The position numbers and the translations under genes were made by a program. Below, piece by piece: positions 1 through 7,295 of a stretch of DNA of 21,989 nucleotides; position 1 is the stretch's first letter; the number at the start of each line of letters is the position of its first letter. The stretch is from JANNSW01 sp031431235. Its GTDB lineage: Bacteria > Pseudomonadota > Alphaproteobacteria > Rhizobiales > Hyphomicrobiaceae. The notes below the pieces were generated by a model. It did not search any database. It had not been told where the DNA came from and saw only the letters and a list, made by a program, of their open reading frames with translations. The stretch is taken from NCBI GenBank assembly GCA_031431235.1, contig JANPDA010000501.1, positions 1 to 21,989 on the forward strand, read 5' to 3'.

Positions 1-53
1 CACCGCACGCACCGCCCTGCAGGCGTGATCCTCTCCACCGGCGAAGGCGAAGG

Positions 54-82
54 TCCCGGATCGGCCTGTCGGCCGTCCGGGA
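54..82. terminator. Strong hairpin downstream of coaA
   Basis: TCCCGGA (54-60) pairs with TCCGGGA (76-82), and CGGCC (62-66) pairs with GGCCG (71-75). This gives a 12-bp stem with one bulged base (61) and a TGTC loop. It lies about 110 bases beyond the coaA stop. It could stop the coaA transcript or act as a REP-type element. No clear T-run follows on either strand, so a simple intrinsic terminator is uncertain. Confidence 0.5.
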
Positions 83-188
83 TGACGGGTGGGGTGGGAT
101 ACGGGCAAAACCCATCCACCCGGCATCCCGGACGCGCGGTCGCGCAGAAAGCGCGCCTCCGGCACGGAGTGCGACCGGGATGACGGGT
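75..188. repeat. REP-like palindromic repeat cluster
   Basis: GTCCGGGATG (75-84) and CATCCCGGAC (124-133) form a perfect 10-bp inverted repeat. The 14-mer CCGGGATGACGGGT occurs at 77-90 and again at 175-188, just beyond the coaA stop. The same core recurs at 4200-4211 and, with one mismatch, at 19252-19263. All copies are intergenic, which fits a dispersed REP-like family. The name is inferred from structure, not from a database match. Confidence 0.55.
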
Positions 189-194
189 GCGCGC

Positions 195-1166
195 TCACAG
201 CTTCCGCAGCCACACCTCGTCGATCTTGTGCTTGGCGACCTTGCGCAGCACGAGGTCGGCACGCAGCCGTGTCGGCAGGATGTTCTCGATCAGGTTCTTC
301 AGGTTGATCGTGCGCCAGATGTCGAGCGCGCGGTCCTTGGCGGCCTCGTCGTCGAGCGCGGCGTAGCGGTGGAAATAGGCGTCGGGATTGCGGAAGGCAG
401 TCTCGCGCAACAGCAGGAAGCGCTCGACATACCACTGCTCGATCAAACGCTCCTCGGCGTCGATATAGATCGAGAAGTCGAAAAAATCGGAGACGAACGG
501 GATCGCCTCGCCGTCCTTGGGCAGGCGCGCCGGCTGCAGCACGTTCAAGCCTTCGACGATCAGGATATCGGGGCGGTCGATCACGATTTTCTGGTCGGCG
601 AGCACGTCATAGGCGAAATGCGAGTAGACGGGCGCCTCCACCCGCCGCCGCCCCGCCTTCACGTCGGCGAGGAAATTCAGCAGCCTGGCGCTGTCGAAGC
701 TCTCGGGAAAACCCTTGCGGTTCATGATCTGGCGCCGCTCGAGCTCGCGGTTGGGCAGCAGGAACCCGTCAGTCGTCACCAGCTCGACTCGACGATGCGT
801 CTCCCAGCGTTGCAAGAGGGCCTGGAGCGCGCGCGCCGTCGTGCTCTTGCCCACGGCGACCGAGCCGGCAATGCCCAGAATGAACGGCATCTTGCCGTCC
901 TTCTGACCAAGGAACCGCGAGGTGACCGCATGCAGTCCTTGCGCCGCCTCGACGTACATGTTGAGCAGGCGCGCGATCGGCAGGTAGATTTCCTCGACCT
1001 CGCCCTTGGAGAGCCGCTCGATGATGCCCGAAAGGCGGACGAGATCGTCCTCGTCGAGCGTCATCGGCGTGCCGGCCCTGAGCGCCGCCCACTCGTGGCG
1101 GGTGAAGCTGTGGTAGGGTGAGAATTCGATCTGCGCGCGCGCCAAGGCCTGCTCCAGGAGATCCAA
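195..1166 (-). CDS. coaA: Type I pantothenate kinase
   Basis: This cytoplasmic enzyme phosphorylates pantothenate with ATP, the first and usually CoA-feedback-inhibited step of coenzyme A synthesis. The 323-residue product is close to the usual 310-320. A P-loop, GIAGSVAVGKST, lies at about residues 98-109. It is followed by the TTDGFLLPN segment and later by YSHFAYDV and LIVEGLNVLQ, all characteristic of the bacterial CoaA (PanK-I) family and absent from the type II and III kinases. The ATG at 1166 is six bases past the last base of the hisE stop, so the two genes are almost certainly co-transcribed. hisE-coaA adjacency is common in alphaproteobacteria. No truncation is seen. Identification is secure. 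Confidence 0.96.
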   Translation of the reverse strand: MDLLEQALARAQIEFSPYHSFTRHEWAALRAGTPMTLDEDDLVRLSGIIERLSKGEVEEIYLPIARLLNMYVEAAQGLHAVTSRFLGQKDGKMPFILGIAGSVAVGKSTTARALQALLQRWETHRRVELVTTDGFLLPNRELERRQIMNRKGFPESFDSARLLNFLADVKAGRRRVEAPVYSHFAYDVLADQKIVIDRPDILIVEGLNVLQPARLPKDGEAIPFVSDFFDFSIYIDAEERLIEQWYVERFLLLRETAFRNPDAYFHRYAALDDEAAKDRALDIWRTINLKNLIENILPTRLRADLVLRKVAKHKIDEVWLRKL

Positions 1167-1171
1167 CTCGC

Positions 1172-1504
1172 TCAGCCTCCACCCGGCTGTTGGCGTGACG
1201 CCTTCTCGTCGAGGCCCGATGTTCCCATCCGCTGCTCGAGCACCGCGAGAACGTCAGCGATCGCAACGCCGCGCGTCTCGAGCAGCACGAGCAAATGATA
1301 GAGCAGGTCGGCCGATTCGGCGGCGAGCGCCGTGTCGTCCTCGCTGAGCGCGGCGATCACGGTCTCGATCGCCTCCTCGCCGAGCTTTCTGGCGCAACGC
1401 GGCGTCCCCGCCTCCAGCAGCTGGCGCGTATGGGATTTGTCCGCGGTCGCCAGCCGGCGGGATCGGATCACGCCCGCCAGCCGCAGCAGCACATCATCCG
1501 CCAT
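1172..1504 (-). CDS. hisE: Phosphoribosyl-ATP pyrophosphatase
   Basis: HisE hydrolyses phosphoribosyl-ATP to phosphoribosyl-AMP and pyrophosphate, the second step of histidine synthesis. The 110-residue product matches the family length. It carries the MazG-like metal-binding pattern: KLGEEAIETVIAA in the first helix, and ESADLLYHLLVLL, with its acidic residues and DLLYH, in the second. I chose the ATG at 1504 because a GGAG lies 6 bases upstream and the protein then opens MADDVLLRLAG, typical of the family. An in-frame ATG at 1558 would add 18 unconserved residues. coaA follows after 5 bases. hisF, which often precedes hisE in this class, is absent; the upstream neighbour is divergent. Confidence 0.94.
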   Translation of the reverse strand: MADDVLLRLAGVIRSRRLATADKSHTRQLLEAGTPRCARKLGEEAIETVIAALSEDDTALAAESADLLYHLLVLLETRGVAIADVLAVLEQRMGTSGLDEKASRQQPGGG

Positions 1505-1621
1505 GGGGTTCTCCGCCGGTTTCGACAGATCCAATACGCCTCCCTCTACCAGGATCAATGCGACTTGGGCAGGGCTCGCATGCAGCCTCGCGCGGGCGGC
1601 TGCCGTGCGAGCACGATCGGA

Positions 1622-1650
1622 TTGGCAACCAATTGTCGAGCTGTATCGAT
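1622..1650 (+). promoter_or_regulatory. Possible sigma70-type promoter for the EEP-fold gene
   Basis: TTGGCA (1622-1627) and TATCGA (1644-1649) are 16 bases apart, about 54 bases before the ATG at 1704. The -35 box matches consensus at 5 of 6 positions; the -10 box is weaker. The -35 box sits in a small inverted repeat, ATTGG-CAA-CCAAT (1621-1633), which could be an operator. The interval also has to hold the divergent hisE promoter. Confidence 0.3.
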
Positions 1651-1703
1651 AGACTGAACGCTCGAATTCGATTCGTTACGCCTGTGCTGCTCGCGAGATC
1701 GCC

Positions 1704-3203
1704 ATGCGCCCGACCGCACTGCTGCTCAGCCTCGCTCTCGTGCTTGCCGCTGGCGAAGCACAGGCCCAATCGCGCATTCGGATCGCGAGCTGGCACATCG
1801 ACGATCTCTGGCATGAGGCCGGCAAGGCGCTCAGGGTCGCCGAGAACGGCAGTGCTGTCACCGTGCGCAGCGGCGACGATTTCGAGGCGTTGCGCCGCCA
1901 GGCCGAGTTGCTCGATGCCGACGTGATCGCGCTGCAATCGATCGGCAGTCCACAGGCGGCACGCCGCGTGCTGCCGGCCGGCTCCTACCACCTCGTGTTC
2001 TCCCGCCAGCTGGCGCTGCGCTATGCCAGCGACAACCGTTCGCTCAGCGATCCGCGCCGGCGCACCGGCTATACGGCGATCGCGGTGCGGCGCAACCGTG
2101 CCGTGCGCGTGCAGCGCGTCGTCGATGTGCCCGAGCTCGCGCTGTCCGGCGAGGCAATTGCTGGAGCTCAGCGCACACCCGCGGGCCTGGCCGTCGAGCT
2201 GCGGATCGGGGGCGAGGCTCTGTGGCTGCTCGCGGTCGATCTGAACGAGGCTTGTGCGCAGGCCGAAGGCACCGGCCAATGCCCGACGCTCGACCGCCAG
2301 GTCGAGATCCTGGGCAAATGGGTCGACGACAAGCTCGGCGAGGACGTGAGCTACGTGATCGCAGGCAGCCTCAATCGCGGCGTCGGAAGGCCTGGAACGT
2401 CCGGGGAGGCGGAGTCGCTCTGGGGTAGGCTCGACCGGACGGCGGCCGGCAGCCCGGCCGAGGAGACGATCGTCGTGCTGGCTGGTGCCGATGGCGAAGC
2501 GGTGGCCGAGCCCCCCGATGCCGAGGGGGAAACCGCGGAGAGCGGCAAGTCGAAGTGGAGCCCCACGCCCTGGAAGTACCTGAAGCTCGAGCACAAGGAG
2601 CGCAAGCGCAAGCCGGTGGTGGCCGACGCAGAGCAGGCGAGCACGGCTCGGGAGGTCGGCGTCGGGCGCATGTCGGGCCGGGCAGGCAAGAGCAGCAGCG
2701 AGCCCACAGCCAAGCCGCCGGCCACGCCATGGGAGGTGGTGATGACGGCCTTTCGCACGCTGTTCGCGACGGCGCGCGAGCAGCAGGCTCGCGAGCGCGC
2801 CGAGCAGGCGGCAGCCGTTGCCCGCGCCAGGGCCGAGGCCTATGCGGCAGCCCGCGAGGCGGCCCGCAGTGCCGGCGAGCGCGATTACGGCGTGCTGACC
2901 GAGCCGATCCCGCCGCTACCCATGCGCAAGCCCGAGGCCGGCGACCTGCTCGCTGGCGGCGCACCCCGGCTCGCAATCGGCGCGCGGCTCGCCCGCTTCC
3001 CCGACGGCCGCGGCCGCAATCCCTGCCGCGCCACCGAGCCATCGACGACCACAGGCCAGGACCCCCCGCTCGACTACATCCTGCTCGACCGCCGGCTGAC
3101 CGAGGACAACGGGCTCGCCGGCTTCGGCGTGCTGGCGGCCGAGCCGTTGGCCACGCCTGGCGATCCGGTCCGCTGCCCGGTGTTCGTCGACCTCGTATTC
3201 TGA
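1704..3203 (+). CDS. Secreted EEP-fold protein, probably catalytically dead
   Basis: The 499-residue product has a signal peptide, with likely cleavage after AQA near residue 22. Landmarks of the endonuclease/exonuclease/phosphatase fold follow in order: IASWHIDDLW (27-36), DADVIALQSI (71-80), YTAIAVRR (123-130), LLAVDLNEAC (175-184), YVIAGSLNR (217-225), LDYILLDRR (456-464) and RCPVFVDL (490-497). The usual catalytic or metal-site residues are replaced: WN by WH31, QE by QS79, HL by DL, GDFN by GSLN, and SDHCPV by PVRCPV. Residues 235-450 form a long insertion that is charged and Pro/Ala-rich, with an Ala/Arg/Glu coiled-coil stretch at about 356-393. The fold assignment is by motif order. 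Loss of nuclease or phosphatase activity is inferred; a binding or scaffold role in the periplasm is possible. The start has only a weak ribosome site. Confidence 0.72.
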   Translation: MRPTALLLSLALVLAAGEAQAQSRIRIASWHIDDLWHEAGKALRVAENGSAVTVRSGDDFEALRRQAELLDADVIALQSIGSPQAARRVLPAGSYHLVFSRQLALRYASDNRSLSDPRRRTGYTAIAVRRNRAVRVQRVVDVPELALSGEAIAGAQRTPAGLAVELRIGGEALWLLAVDLNEACAQAEGTGQCPTLDRQVEILGKWVDDKLGEDVSYVIAGSLNRGVGRPGTSGEAESLWGRLDRTAAGSPAEETIVVLAGADGEAVAEPPDAEGETAESGKSKWSPTPWKYLKLEHKERKRKPVVADAEQASTAREVGVGRMSGRAGKSSSEPTAKPPATPWEVVMTAFRTLFATAREQQARERAEQAAAVARARAEAYAAAREAARSAGERDYGVLTEPIPPLPMRKPEAGDLLAGGAPRLAIGARLARFPDGRGRNPCRATEPSTTTGQDPPLDYILLDRRLTEDNGLAGFGVLAAEPLATPGDPVRCPVFVDLVF

Positions 3204-3285
3204 GGAGGCATGCGAGCACGGGCTTGCGCCCGACCGCGATCCCGGTCGAGGTTGATCGGGGACAGCGAGCGCAAGGAGCGAGCTC

Positions 3286-4044
3286 ATGATCGATCTGACT
3301 GGCAAGACCGTTCTGGTGACGGGCGCCTCCCGCGGCATCGGCGCGGCGATCGCGCTCGCGGCGGGCGCAGCCGGGGCGACCGTCATCCTGCATTATGGCC
3401 GCAGCCGGCAGGCGGCCGAGCAGATCGCCCAGCGCATCGGCGCCGGCCGCACCCACCTGATCGCGGCCGACCTCGGCGAGATCGACGGCGCCAGCAAGCT
3501 CTGGCAGGCGGCGCTTGCTGCCGTCCCCCGTATTGATGCCGTCGTCAACAATGCGGGCATCTTCGAGCCAGCCGGTATCGACATGGAGCTGGCGGCCTGG
3601 CGCGAGGCCTGGGCCAAGGTCATGCAGGTCAACCTGATGGCGCCAGCCGAGCTCTGCCGCTCCGCGATCCAGCACTTCCGCCAGCACGGCGGTGGCCGCA
3701 TCATCAACGTCTCGAGCCGGGCTGCCTTCCGTGGCGAGGCGCCGGACCAGTGGCCCTACGGCGCTTCCAAAGGCGCGCTCGTCACCATGACCAAGACGAT
3801 CGCACGCGGCTATGCCAAGGAGAACATCCTGGCCTTCGGCATCGCGCCGGGCTTCACCGCGACCGAGATGGTGACGGACCACATGGACCAGGCCGCGATC
3901 GACAAGGTCGTCGCCGACATTCCGCTGGGGCAAATGGCGACGCCGGAGGAGTGCGGTGCGGTCGCAGCCTTCCTCCTCTGCGACCACGCCCGCCACCTGA
4001 CCGGCTCGACCCTCGACATCAACGGCGCGAGCTATGTGAGGTAA
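3286..4044 (+). CDS. Short-chain dehydrogenase/reductase (SDR)
   Basis: This is a classical SDR of 252 residues, an NAD(P)-dependent oxidoreductase of unknown substrate. The cofactor motif TGASRGIG is at 12-19 and NNAG at 88-91. Catalytic residues are Asn116, Ser143 or Ser144, Tyr158 and Lys162 (YGASK), with APG at 187-189. The ending, CDHARHLTGSTLDINGASYVR, is typical of FabG-like members. AAGGAG lies upstream of the ATG at a good distance. It follows the EEP-fold gene after 82 bases on the same strand and may share its transcript. HYGRS after the second strand hints at NADP preference, but that is only a hint. The family is certain; the substrate is not. Confidence 0.9.
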   Translation: MIDLTGKTVLVTGASRGIGAAIALAAGAAGATVILHYGRSRQAAEQIAQRIGAGRTHLIAADLGEIDGASKLWQAALAAVPRIDAVVNNAGIFEPAGIDMELAAWREAWAKVMQVNLMAPAELCRSAIQHFRQHGGGRIINVSSRAAFRGEAPDQWPYGASKGALVTMTKTIARGYAKENILAFGIAPGFTATEMVTDHMDQAAIDKVVADIPLGQMATPEECGAVAAFLLCDHARHLTGSTLDINGASYVR

Positions 4045-4092
4045 GCTTTACTTCCCACACCACCCGGCTTCCCGGAGGGAAGTCGTTTGCGG

Positions 4093-4146
4093 GGTGCGCC
4101 TTCGGCACAACAAGCCGATGGTGCGCCTTCGGCACAACAAGCCGAT
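4093..4146. repeat. 27-bp direct tandem repeat, two identical copies
   Basis: The 27-base unit at 4093-4119 is repeated exactly at 4120-4146. Each copy contains a small imperfect hairpin around GCCTTCGGC. The repeat lies between the convergent 3' ends of the SDR and D-2-hydroxyacid dehydrogenase genes and is not part of any supported gene. Confidence 0.9.
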
Positions 4147-4184
4147 CCGGGATCCTGGTGCGCAACTCAGAGCTGCCAGCGGCG

Positions 4185-4211
4185 ATCCCGGCGCCACGGC
4201 CGGGATGACGG
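4185..4211. repeat. REP-like inverted repeat between convergent genes
   Basis: ATCCCGG (4185-4191) and CCGGGAT (4200-4206) form a 7-bp perfect stem with an 8-base loop. The right arm continues into CCGGGATGACGG (4200-4211), the same core as near position 80. It ends 15 bases before the stop of the dehydrogenase gene and could serve as a bidirectional terminator. Confidence 0.55.
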
Positions 4212-4225
4212 ATGTCGCGGCGGCC

Positions 4226-5194
4226 TCACGGCCTCACCACATTCAGCAACGGCTCGCCCTTGTTCCAGCGACCGATGTTGTCGGCGAAGGCCTCGAGGAA
4301 CATCGACGACCAGCCCATGGCATTGTCGGACGCATGCGGGGTGACCATCACGTTGGCCATGGCCCAGAGCGGGCTCTCCTTGGGCAGCGGCTCGACTGCG
4401 AAGACGTCGAGATGGGCCGTGCCGATCTGGCGCTGCTGCAGGGCCGCAATCAGCGCCAGCTCGTCGACGATAGCGCCGCGCGAGGTGTTGATCAGCATGG
4501 CGCCCGGTTTCATCAGCCCGAGGCGGCGGGCGTCGAGGAGTCCGCGCGTTTCCGGCGTCAGCCGCAGATGCAGCGAGACCACATCGGCGAGTGGCAGGGC
4601 CGTGTCGATCTGATCGAACGAATAGGCTCGATCGATCGCGCCATGGGCCTTGGCCGACCGGTTGACGGCAATCACCCGCATGCCGAGCGCCTTGGCATTT
4701 GCCGCCACCTGACCCCCGATCGCCCCGAGCCCGACAACGAGCAGCGTCTGGCCAACGAGCGGGCGGAACGCAAGCTGTTCCCATTTGCGCTCGTGCTGCT
4801 GGGCGAGATAGCGGGGAAAATTCCCGTTGAGCGCGAGCATCGCCCCCGTCACGGTTTCCGCGAGATAGGGTGCGAGCACGCCCACGCAATTGGCGACCGC
4901 CACCCGCGCCGGATCCCACGACCCCAGATGCTCGTAGCCCGAGCCGCCGACCTGGAAGAAGCGGACGCTGCCGTGCTGCAGGATGATCTGCTGGTCCACA
5001 TGGGCGGGCGGCGTCAGCTTGATCGAGAACACGGCTTCGAAATCGGAGCCGGCGAGGCTCGCTTCCAGGTCGGCCGCCCGCTCCACATAGCAGACCTCCA
5101 GATCGGGGTGTCGCCGCTCCAACCGGCCGGCAAACTCGTGCGCAAGATCGGAGACGATCAAAGCCGAGCGGATCGGCGCTCTTGGCGTCGGCAT
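4226..5194 (-). CDS. D-2-hydroxyacid dehydrogenase, NAD-binding
   Basis: The 322-residue product belongs to the D-isomer-specific 2-hydroxyacid dehydrogenase family, which interconverts 2-keto acids and D-2-hydroxyacids. The Rossmann motif GLGAIG is at 155-160. The catalytic triad is Arg239 (NTSRGAIVDE), Glu268 (FAVEPLP) and His287 (VTPHASD). The N-terminal substrate domain is diverged, as is normal, and includes GGSGYEHLG at about 83-91. The C-terminal PHASD rather than PHxAG resembles the glyoxylate/hydroxypyruvate reductase (GhrA-like) side of the family. The gene begins 12 bases after the stop of the TMADH-like gene, so it is probably the last gene of that operon and may act on a keto or hydroxy acid made there. 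Confidence 0.92.
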   Translation of the reverse strand: MPTPRAPIRSALIVSDLAHEFAGRLERRHPDLEVCYVERAADLEASLAGSDFEAVFSIKLTPPAHVDQQIILQHGSVRFFQVGGSGYEHLGSWDPARVAVANCVGVLAPYLAETVTGAMLALNGNFPRYLAQQHERKWEQLAFRPLVGQTLLVVGLGAIGGQVAANAKALGMRVIAVNRSAKAHGAIDRAYSFDQIDTALPLADVVSLHLRLTPETRGLLDARRLGLMKPGAMLINTSRGAIVDELALIAALQQRQIGTAHLDVFAVEPLPKESPLWAMANVMVTPHASDNAMGWSSMFLEAFADNIGRWNKGEPLLNVVRP

Positions 5195-5206
5195 CAGTTG
5201 GCTCCT

Positions 5207-7267
5207 TCAGACATCCTCGCGCTGAAACCCGATGCCGTGCGGATCGGGCTCCTCGCCCAGCTCGCGCGCGGCGCGATGGCCGGAAAAGACGGCAGAGTAG
5301 ATGGCGCCGGGCGCCTCGCAATCGCCGATCGCGCGGATCGAGCCCACGTCGGGCAACAGCCCCGCCGCCTGGGCTGCCAGCAAATCGCGAGCGAGCGCAG
5401 TCTCGGGCTCGCGCGCGCCCACCAGCACCAGATGGCCCGTCGCGATCTCGAGCGGGCGTCCCGCATAGATGTCGGCAACGCGGACGGTCGCGCCGTCATA
5501 GCTCGCGAGCCCATGGCCCGTGTGAATACGCACGCCGAGCGCCAGGAGCCTACGCTGCACGCGCATCTGCTCATCCGTCAATTGCGTCCAGGGCGAGACC
5601 TCGAGCGCGGGGGTCACGAAGGTGACCGCGCGCCCGGCCGAAGCGAGCAGCTCGGCAATGACGCCCCCCATGTAGAACTGGTCGTCGTCATAGAGCGTGA
5701 CGTCGTGGGCTTCCGGCAGCCGGCCGGCGAGAATGTCGTCGGGCGTCGACAGATTGGCCGTCGCGGGGTCGATCACCGGATGGATCGCATTGTAGCCGGT
5801 GCCGTCGCGACGCCAGCGGGCGCCGGTCGCGACCATGATATGCCTCGCGCCGAGCTCGGCGACATCGCCGACCGCGAGCCGGCTTTCGCGGAAGACCTCC
5901 ACATTGGCGAGGCGCCCGATCTGCCCCTCCCGGTAGTCGCGCACCCGCGCCCAGGTCGACAGGCCCGGCAGGCGGCTCTCGAGCGTGGCGCGCCCGCCCA
6001 GCTCGCGGCGGGCCTCCGCCAGCAGCACGCGCAGACCGCGGCGGCCGAGCGTCATCGCGCATTCGAGGCCGGCGGGACCGCCGCCGATCACCAGCACCGG
6101 CTCCCCAGTGCCGGCGCGGGCAGGCGCCACGCGCTCGGGATGCCAGCCGCGGCGATGCTCCTCGCCCATGGTCGGGTTCTGGGTGCAGCGGATCGGCGTC
6201 GAGAGGTTGTAGTGGGCACGGCAAATGTTGCAGCCGATGCACTCGCGGATCTCGTCCTCGCGCCCTTCCCGGATCTTCAGTGGCAGGAACGGGTCGGCAA
6301 TCGAGGGCCGCGCCGCGCCGATCAGGTCGAGCACGCCGCGCTTGACCTGGGAGACCATCACGTCAGGGGAGGTGAAGCGGCCGACGCCGACCACGGGCTT
6401 GGTGGTCAGCCCCTTCACCATCGCCACGTAGCGCTCCTGGAAGCCCTCCTCCGAGAACCGCGCGCTCATGCTGTCGTTCTCGACATAGGAGATGTTGACG
6501 TCCCACAAGTCGGGCAGCTCGGCGAGCATGGCGACGATCTCGCGGCCCTCATCGCCGGCGGCGACGCCATCGGGCCCCACCAGCTCGTCGACCGCGAGGC
6601 GCACGGCGACGGCTGCACGACCCCCGACCGCCTCCTTCGTCGCCTCGATCATCTCGCGCAGCAGCCGCACGCGGTTGGCGAGCGAGCCGCCATACTCATC
6701 GCTCCGGCGATTGAACCGTCGCGAGATGAACTGGAATGGCAGGTAGCGGTGGCCAGCGTAGCAATAGACGATGTCGTAGCCCGCGCGGACGGCACGCCGG
6801 GCCGCCGCCGCCTGCCAGCCGACCATCGCCTTGATGTCGGCCTTGTCCATGGCTCGGGAATGCTGCGGCCAGACATGGTGGGTCGGTCCGCCGCTCGGCG
6901 ACAGCGGCACCTCGCGGCTCACCATGTTGCGGGCCTCCATCCCGCCATGCCAGAGCTCGACCCCGGCTAGCGAGCCGTGGGCATGCACGCGCTCGGCCAT
7001 GCGCGCGAGCAACGGGACGTCGCGATCGTCCCAGAGTGTCGCCAGCACCCAGGGGGAATCGTCGCTCGAGGGATGGATCGTGCAGTACTCGGTGTTGACG
7101 ACGCCCCAGCCGCCCTCGGCCTTCAGCTCGCGCATGCGCACCCAGCTCTCCTGGAAGCGCACCGGCAGGCCGGAGCAGTGGGGCACCTGATAGAAGCGAT
7201 TGGGCGCCGTGACCGGCCCGATGCGGACGGGCTCGAACAGGATGTCGTAGCGGGGATTGCGGGGCAA
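5207..7267 (-). CDS. TMADH-like flavin / 4Fe-4S dehydrogenase
   Basis: The 686-residue product is a homologue of trimethylamine, dimethylamine and histamine dehydrogenases. It has an old-yellow-enzyme barrel (about 1-340), a 4Fe-4S site (Cys343, Cys346, Cys349, Cys361) and an ADP/FAD-type domain (VIGGGPAGLE, after about 385). Cys31 in QVPHC aligns with TMADH Cys30, which carries covalent FMN. Tyr170, His173 and Arg223 match Tyr169, His172 and Arg222. The amine bowl differs: Tyr60 is kept as Tyr61, Trp355 becomes Tyr353, and the Trp264 segment reads YVEND. The likely start is TTG at 7267: GAGG lies 5 bases upstream and the protein then opens MPRNPRYDILFEPVRIG, as relatives do. An ATG at 7318 would overlap the MOSC gene and has a badly spaced ribosome site. 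The substrate is probably an amine, identity unknown. Confidence 0.9.
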   Translation of the reverse strand: MPRNPRYDILFEPVRIGPVTAPNRFYQVPHCSGLPVRFQESWVRMRELKAEGGWGVVNTEYCTIHPSSDDSPWVLATLWDDRDVPLLARMAERVHAHGSLAGVELWHGGMEARNMVSREVPLSPSGGPTHHVWPQHSRAMDKADIKAMVGWQAAAARRAVRAGYDIVYCYAGHRYLPFQFISRRFNRRSDEYGGSLANRVRLLREMIEATKEAVGGRAAVAVRLAVDELVGPDGVAAGDEGREIVAMLAELPDLWDVNISYVENDSMSARFSEEGFQERYVAMVKGLTTKPVVGVGRFTSPDVMVSQVKRGVLDLIGAARPSIADPFLPLKIREGREDEIRECIGCNICRAHYNLSTPIRCTQNPTMGEEHRRGWHPERVAPARAGTGEPVLVIGGGPAGLECAMTLGRRGLRVLLAEARRELGGRATLESRLPGLSTWARVRDYREGQIGRLANVEVFRESRLAVGDVAELGARHIMVATGARWRRDGTGYNAIHPVIDPATANLSTPDDILAGRLPEAHDVTLYDDDQFYMGGVIAELLASAGRAVTFVTPALEVSPWTQLTDEQMRVQRRLLALGVRIHTGHGLASYDGATVRVADIYAGRPLEIATGHLVLVGAREPETALARDLLAAQAAGLLPDVGSIRAIGDCEAPGAIYSAVFSGHRAARELGEEPDPHGIGFQREDV

Positions 7268-7272
7268 TTGCG

Positions 7273-7278
7273 CCTCAC
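7273..7278 (-). promoter_or_regulatory. Ribosome binding site supporting a TTG start
   Basis: On the minus strand GTGAGG occupies 7278-7273, five bases before the TTG at 7267-7265. It lies in the 28-base gap after the MOSC stop. This site, together with the conserved N-terminus, decides the start of the TMADH-like gene. Confidence 0.6.
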
Positions 7279-7295
7279 TATGATTGCGATGACGG

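Noticed and set aside
1494..2594. 366-codon minus-strand frame opposite the EEP-fold gene
   Set aside because: No motif, overlaps hisE's upstream region and is antisense to a protein with a clear signal peptide and fold landmarks.
3201..3212. GAGGAGG directly before an ATG at 3210
   Set aside because: The spacing to the ATG is only one base, and the 108-codon frame that follows is a shadow of the SDR gene.
2371..3996. 541-codon minus-strand open frame
   Set aside because: Antisense to the EEP-fold and SDR genes; composition is Arg/Ala-rich with no recognisable motif or ribosome site.
4094..6970. 958-codon plus-strand open frame
   Set aside because: It lies antisense to the D-2-hydroxyacid dehydrogenase and TMADH-like genes, both with full family motifs. 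The translated sequence is rich in Arg, His and Asp with no domain, typical of high-GC shadow frames.
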